A stretch of DNA of 8,568 nt from assembly GCA_028711795.1 (NCBI GenBank), contig JAQTRN010000032.1, positions 1-8,568 of the forward strand, given 5' to 3'. Positions 5,193 through 8,568 of the stretch are shown piece after piece. Under the pieces are notes generated by a model. That model saw nothing but the letters and a program-made list of their open reading frames with translations. It made no database searches and was not told the origin of the DNA. This DNA comes from Dehalococcoidales bacterium (GTDB lineage Bacteria > Chloroflexota > Dehalococcoidia > Dehalococcoidales > JAQTRN01). Positions within the stretch are counted from its first letter, which is position 1; every line of letters begins with the position of its first letter. The translations under genes were made by a program, and so were the position numbers.

Positions 5193-6245
5193 ATGATGAA
5201 TAAGAGAAACGTACTGCTATCACTGCTGGTTATCGCGGCGATAGCTTCCACTATGGTCGGCGGTACGTTAGCCGGCTTTTCCGATACCGAACAGTCTTCC
5301 GACAACTTTTTTAAGGTTGGCGACCTGGATATTAAGGTGGCTAAGGTAGGTAGTGATTGGACTGGTAGTGACTTCCGTGATGATGAACCCTGGGGTACCG
5401 GACTGCAACCGTTATTTGCCATAGATTGTGCATCAATCGGTGGTTGTTACAGCGCCCGGAGGTTGCTATCCAATTATGGTCGTATCGATGGCAATGTATC
5501 CCTGCATATCAGATTAGCGGAGGACTCAGAGTATATTGCTCCCACCACTGAGGTGACTATCTGGTATGATGACGATGGTGACATCAGTATTGAACCTGCC
5601 GAGATTATTGAGAGTACGCTCGGAGAGTTGGATTGCCATCCGATAGTGCTTGGGCTTTTGCCGGGCTGTACCGTGCGCCGTTTTATGTTGTCTATCCAAC
5701 CTGATGCCTCTAGTGCTTTTAGTATCAAGTCTGATTACGAGGAGAGTTGCGTCCCACCAAGGAGGTGGTTTAGGCTTGAGTTCAGTACCGAGTTTCAGCT
5801 TGTAGAGACTACTTGTCCTGGTTTTTCCGATACTGAGATCACCACCAACTATCTTGAGAGCTGTGGTGAGGGCTGTAGCCGTGGTTACTGGAAAGCCTGC
5901 CAGCACTTTGATTCCTGGGTCCCGACTGGCTACGCGACCACCGACAAACTCAAGAATGTCTTCACTGCTGTCACCACCTACTTCCCGGATTTGAAGAATA
6001 ATACCCTTCTTCAGGCTCTAGAGTATGGTGGTGGTGACGATCTGATTGGTGGTGCCAGGATACTATTGCGGGAGGCGGTAGGGGCGGTGCTCAATGCCTC
6101 TCACCCGGATATCGAGTACCCACGAATCGCCAGTGACGTAATCTCCAGTGTCAATGCAGCGCTGGCCAGCGGTAACCGTAATACCATGATTAATCTAGCC
6201 GGTCAACTGGAAGATGACAATAATCTGGGGTGCCCGCTTAACTAG
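5193..6245 (+). CDS. Secreted Cys-rich SipW-substrate protein with C-terminal GYWK-type domain
   Basis: A 350-residue paralog of the preceding protein, longer by a C-terminal domain. The signal peptide (MMNKRN, hydrophobic 7-20, GGTLAGFSDTE at 23-33) ends in the same cleavage region, and FKVGDLDIKV (40-49) follows. The middle aligns with the first protein: a strand then DDDGDISIEPAE (126-137), an EF-hand-like loop with acids at positions 1, 3, 5, 9 and 12, then an LG-E/D-L stretch and LPGC (156-159). Residues about 222-350 form an extra domain: CGEGCSRGYWKAC (224-236), YGGGDDLIGGARILLREAVGA (about 278-298) and a final NNLGCPLN. I have seen this GYWK/ARILLR pattern at the ends of secreted bacterial proteins, but its function is unknown to me. 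Ten cysteines suggest disulfides. Start: ATG 5193 with AAGG 8 bases upstream; ATG 5196 is possible, and an in-frame GTG 5133 would put 20 polar residues before the signal peptide, which is unlikely. Confidence 0.8.
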   Translation: MMNKRNVLLSLLVIAAIASTMVGGTLAGFSDTEQSSDNFFKVGDLDIKVAKVGSDWTGSDFRDDEPWGTGLQPLFAIDCASIGGCYSARRLLSNYGRIDGNVSLHIRLAEDSEYIAPTTEVTIWYDDDGDISIEPAEIIESTLGELDCHPIVLGLLPGCTVRRFMLSIQPDASSAFSIKSDYEESCVPPRRWFRLEFSTEFQLVETTCPGFSDTEITTNYLESCGEGCSRGYWKACQHFDSWVPTGYATTDKLKNVFTAVTTYFPDLKNNTLLQALEYGGGDDLIGGARILLREAVGAVLNASHPDIEYPRIASDVISSVNAALASGNRNTMINLAGQLEDDNNLGCPLN

Positions 6246-6263
6246 GTCTGTTAGGCGCACCCC
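6227..6263 (+). terminator. Possible terminator hairpin across the stop codon of the second substrate gene
   Basis: GGGGTGC (6227-6233) pairs perfectly with GCACCCC (6257-6263), with two extra C-G pairs possible after a bulge; the stop codon TAG (6243-6245) lies in the loop. The sequence behind it (GCGGTATTTCTCTTTGG) is moderately U-rich. A terminating ribosome would cover the left arm, so folding would depend on translation. Confidence 0.35.
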
Positions 6264-6317
6264 GCGGTATTTCTCTTTGGTGACTCCTCAGTCATGGAAT
6301 TGATGTCTGATATTTAC

Positions 6318-6343
6318 CAGAGCAATCTTAACCGGTTGCTCTG
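6318..6343 (+). terminator. Hairpin between second substrate gene and sipW
   Basis: CAGAGCAA (6318-6325) pairs perfectly with TTGCTCTG (6336-6343) around a 10-base loop. It is followed by ACTGTTTATATGG, only weakly U-rich. It sits upstream of the sipW promoter, so it may end transcription from the substrate genes. The rest of the 178-base gap shows nothing more than the promoter listed next. Confidence 0.45.
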
Positions 6344-6376
6344 ACTGTTTATATGGCCTTGTTTTCTATAGTCCTG

Positions 6377-6405
6377 TAGACAAATAGTGCTAGACTAACT
6401 ACAAT
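6377..6405 (+). promoter_or_regulatory. Predicted promoter of sipW
   Basis: TAGACA (6377-6382) and TACAAT (6400-6405) each match the sigma70 consensus at five of six positions and are spaced by exactly 17 bases. Transcription near 6412 would leave a leader of about 12 bases that still contains GAGAGG before the ATG at 6424. It implies that the peptidase is expressed separately from its substrates. Confidence 0.6.
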
Positions 6406-6423
6406 AATTGCCAGAGAGGCAAG

Positions 6424-6990
6424 ATGAAATCATGGCTTAACTGGTTAACTAATATCGTGCTCCTGGTGGTAATTCTGCTGTTCCTATTTGTGCTGATCGT
6501 CCCCCGTTTCTTTTCCACACGAGCCGCCGTAGTGTTGACGGGTAGCATGGAACCGGCACTGCCCAAAGGCGCTCTGGCTTTAACCATGGCCGTTGATCCC
6601 GAGGAAGTAAAGGTGGGCGATATCATCGTGTTCAAGGCTAACAGTGAGTCTACCGTGACTACCAGCCACCGTGTCGTTGAAGTGCTCACCAATGGTGGTC
6701 TGTCTTTCCGTACCAAAGGAGATGCCAATGAGAACGTTGACCCGGTCCCGGTGGCGGCTGAGAACGTCAGTGGCCGGATTTTCTTCCAGATTCCTCAACT
6801 GGGAGGCATGATTAGCTCCTCCCTGGGCTACATCCGGAGTTGGTTTGGTCTGGCTGTCCTGGTGGCCTTACCGGCGGCAGTGATTATCGGTACGACCATC
6901 AGGGATACGACACGCCCGCGTACCGTGAGACAAAAGCGGCTGGAGGCGATGGCTAAACGGCGGCGGCAATGGCAGTCTTTTACCCATTGA
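6424..6990 (+). CDS. sipW: Signal peptidase I, SipW (ER/archaeal) type
   Basis: A 188-residue membrane serine protease that removes signal peptides on the outer face of the cytoplasmic membrane. TM1 spans about 9-27. VVLTGSMEPALPKG (37-49) carries the nucleophile Ser41, with TGSMEP replacing the usual SGSMEP. VGDIIVF (64-70) is the second conserved box. TTSHRVVEV (79-87) has His82 where ordinary bacterial enzymes have the catalytic Lys, the hallmark of the SipW/ER subclass. TKGDANENVDPVPV (97-110) supplies the conserved Asp residues. TM2 covers about 139-158, followed by a very basic cytoplasmic tail. The start is supported by GAGAGG just upstream. Its neighbours are two proteins with matching SipW-type signal peptides, as in the Bacillus tapA-sipW-tasA operon, so these are the expected substrates. 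Confidence 0.95.
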   Translation: MKSWLNWLTNIVLLVVILLFLFVLIVPRFFSTRAAVVLTGSMEPALPKGALALTMAVDPEEVKVGDIIVFKANSESTVTTSHRVVEVLTNGGLSFRTKGDANENVDPVPVAAENVSGRIFFQIPQLGGMISSSLGYIRSWFGLAVLVALPAAVIIGTTIRDTTRPRTVRQKRLEAMAKRRRQWQSFTH

Positions 6991-6992
6991 GC

Positions 6993-7022
6993 TTGACACC
7001 GGTAACACTGCTGTAATAACAT
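6993..7022 (+). promoter_or_regulatory. Possible weak promoter before the DUF5305-like gene
   Basis: A perfect TTGACA (6993-6998) lies just after the sipW stop codon; the best -10 candidate, TAACAT (7017-7022), is 18 bases away and poor. Transcription would start near 7029, about 60 bases before the GTG. Co-transcription with sipW is also possible, because no terminator is visible in the 101-base gap. Confidence 0.3.
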
Positions 7023-7091
7023 GGGCACTGATTGTGCGGTTGAGAAGTCATGTGTAGTGTGCTCGCCCACAAAAGTGGATAGGAGACTATA

Positions 7092-8568
7092 GTGGATCTT
7101 TGGGAAATTATCACTATTTTCCTGGCGGCTATCGGTATCGGACTGCTTATTGGTAGTCTGCTCAGCTTTCTAATAATGCGCGCCAACCGGCCCAAACGCA
7201 AGACTACTGGCCCGGGTAACTGGTGGCTGGCCGACTCGGCGCCGTGGCTCAGGGTGAGCCTGATTGTGGTCCTGGTACTGTTACTGGTGTCATCCCTGGT
7301 CGGTGTCCGCCGTGCTTATTCCGCTTCTGAGATCATCGAAGATAAAGTCCCGGTGATGAGCTACAACCACACCGGCAAGTTTGACTACCTGGTGTATGTC
7401 TACCCCAGCTCTCTTACGGGCACCAGCAGTATTGCTAATCCTACGGATGCTCTGGTCCAACGAACCAGTTCTCTCTACTTCACCCGAATTATTGATAGCA
7501 TCGAGGTCATCTTCGATTACAACTTCGTGCCGGACCAGTCGGTTGACCAGGTGGCCACCCAGGTTGATTTCGTGGCCACTGTTACCGGCCCTAACAAATG
7601 GCAGAAGACGATTCCTATTACCAATGTCGCCGGTGGCAGTCGTGTGGCCGCTACCTTCCCGTTGGAGCTGGATAAATATGGTGATCTGGTTAACACTATT
7701 GAAAGAGAGCTGGGCTATGTACAGCGAGATACTGATATCCAGAACAGCTATGATATACTTATTGAAGCCATAGTCAAGGTCAGGGCGAATACCGGCTTCG
7801 AAACGATAAACGATACTCTTGTCCAACCAATGAAAATCAAGGTCGGCTATAGCACTTTGACCTGGGATGACCAGCCCTATTTCTCGCAGCGAGGCTATGT
7901 CAATGGCTTCGGCTACAAACAGCAGGGGGGCTTTGCCTATACCATAAAGTTGAAACCGAATAGCCTCTACTCCGGCGAGTCTATCTCTTCCAGGATATAT
8001 AGGCCACCGACTCTGGTCACTCAGTTGCCGGGTGAGGTAATCTTACCCCGGCTGACCGATGTTATGAAAGCGAATTATTTCTACCAGTTCCGTTGTGATA
8101 AGCCAGTCAGTAATCTTAAAGAGGAACTGTCGGTTACCGCAACTATAGAGTATCCCGGCGTCTGGAGCCGTACCTTTACCCTGGTGCCCAACACTCAGGG
8201 AGAAGGAGATTTGGGAGCTGGCTTCTCCTTCGATGTTAATTATTTCGCTCAGCTTATCAGCGCGATTAAGAGTGAGACCGGTCTGGCGCCGCCAACACAT
8301 AAAGTTAAGATAGTGGCGGTAGTCCACACTTCGGCTGATAGCGATTTTGGGCGAGTCGATGAGATCTTCACCCAGACCCTGGGAGGAGAGCTAAGCGATA
8401 GTGCGGTTATCTGGGACAGGAGCCTGGAGACCTCCAAGACGGGTGCGATTACTAGGGATCAGGTGGTGGCTAATCCGGATAAACTGGTGGGGCTTTCGAT
8501 TCCTCAGGGCAGGATTCTGTTCCCTTCGCTCTCGGGGGTTATCTTCGTTGCCTTCCTGCTAGCGGGAG
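7092..8568 (+). CDS. Membrane-anchored DUF5305-like protein (3' end outside window)
   Basis: Open for 492 codons and cut by the right edge. GTG 7092 is preceded by AGGAG (7081-7085) with a 6-base gap. TM1 covers about 5-28, followed by a basic loop (RANRPKRK); TM2 covers about 52-71 and is followed by a large domain that should lie outside the membrane (about 72-475). A hydrophobic stretch resumes at the edge (LFPSLSGVIFVAFLLAG), probably TM3. The domain starts with MSYNHTGKFDYLVYVYPSSL (89-108), which resembles the Y-x-x-x-G-x-F-x-Y opening of DUF5305 proteins as I remember them; these are found near SipW-type peptidases in archaea and bacteria. The rest looks beta-rich, with repeated strand-like stretches such as SIEVIFDYNF and VTATIEYPGVW. 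It has one cysteine in the visible part, unlike the substrates. No function is known; the context suggests an envelope partner in assembly or anchoring. Confidence 0.75.
   Translation, partial: MDLWEIITIFLAAIGIGLLIGSLLSFLIMRANRPKRKTTGPGNWWLADSAPWLRVSLIVVLVLLLVSSLVGVRRAYSASEIIEDKVPVMSYNHTGKFDYLVYVYPSSLTGTSSIANPTDALVQRTSSLYFTRIIDSIEVIFDYNFVPDQSVDQVATQVDFVATVTGPNKWQKTIPITNVAGGSRVAATFPLELDKYGDLVNTIERELGYVQRDTDIQNSYDILIEAIVKVRANTGFETINDTLVQPMKIKVGYSTLTWDDQPYFSQRGYVNGFGYKQQGGFAYTIKLKPNSLYSGESISSRIYRPPTLVTQLPGEVILPRLTDVMKANYFYQFRCDKPVSNLKEELSVTATIEYPGVWSRTFTLVPNTQGEGDLGAGFSFDVNYFAQLISAIKSETGLAPPTHKVKIVAVVHTSADSDFGRVDEIFTQTLGGELSDSAVIWDRSLETSKTGAITRDQVVANPDKLVGLSIPQGRILFPSLSGVIFVAFLLAG

Noticed and set aside
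5823..5838. Second FSDTE motif (residues 211-215) inside the second substrate as an additional SipW site
   Set aside because: No hydrophobic segment precedes it, so it cannot be a signal peptide cleavage region; probably coincidence.
7021..7092. 23-codon frame with three Cys between sipW and the DUF5305-like gene, stop overlapping the GTG
   Set aside because: No ribosome binding site precedes its ATG, which falls within the possible -10 box.
1..8568. tRNA, rRNA, CRISPR arrays, insertion sequences or phage genes
   Set aside because: I saw no cloverleaf sequences, regularly spaced repeats, transposase or integrase reading frames, or terminal inverted repeats with target duplications.

Overview
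The window reads as chromosomal DNA of an uncultured-type bacterium, most likely a Chloroflexota member near the Dehalococcoidia. This placement is an inference. It rests on the PurL architecture (PurS-like modules fused to the N-terminus of the synthetase), on a SipW/TasA-type surface-protein locus with a DUF5305-like partner, and on the general protein style. No rRNA or other phylogenetic marker is present.

Left part (1-1708, minus strand): the first 409 codons of purL (purine synthesis), cut by the window edge and preceded by a good sigma70-type promoter. Upstream of it, on the same strand, lies a 75-residue MerR/excisionase-type DNA-binding protein.

Divergent region (1709-2115, 407 bases): no long gene. 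It holds a short inverted repeat, a possible plus-strand promoter, a 21-codon reading frame with a near-perfect Shine-Dalgarno, and immediately after its stop codon a canonical intrinsic terminator. The two-component operon starts only 42 bases after that terminator, so the arrangement looks like a leader/attenuator.

Middle (2116-3971, plus): a six-TM NarX/DesK-type histidine kinase overlapping by one base a NarL/FixJ-type response regulator. The regulator keeps its phosphoacceptor Asp but appears to have lost the conserved switch Thr/Ser.

Right part (3972-8568, plus): a surface-fibre/biofilm-type export locus. Two paralogous secreted proteins with SipW-type signal peptides (mature N-terminus probably GFSDTE) are followed by SipW, the ER-type signal peptidase I with a Ser/His catalytic pair, and by a large membrane-anchored DUF5305-like protein that runs off the right end. 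The region before the first substrate gene is dense in control signals: 11-bp direct repeats, an inverted repeat touching a promoter, and a long structured 5' leader. A strong hairpin and a short leader frame separate the two substrate genes, and sipW has its own promoter.

Working model (inference): the kinase/regulator pair senses a membrane or envelope signal and controls production of the two secreted proteins. SipW matures them, and they assemble outside the cell, perhaps with calcium, since both carry an EF-hand-like loop at the same place. The DUF5305-like protein would be an envelope partner. The least described parts are the two candidate regulatory RNAs (about 1906-2080 and 4083-4203) and the cysteine-rich second substrate with its C-terminal GYWK-type domain.
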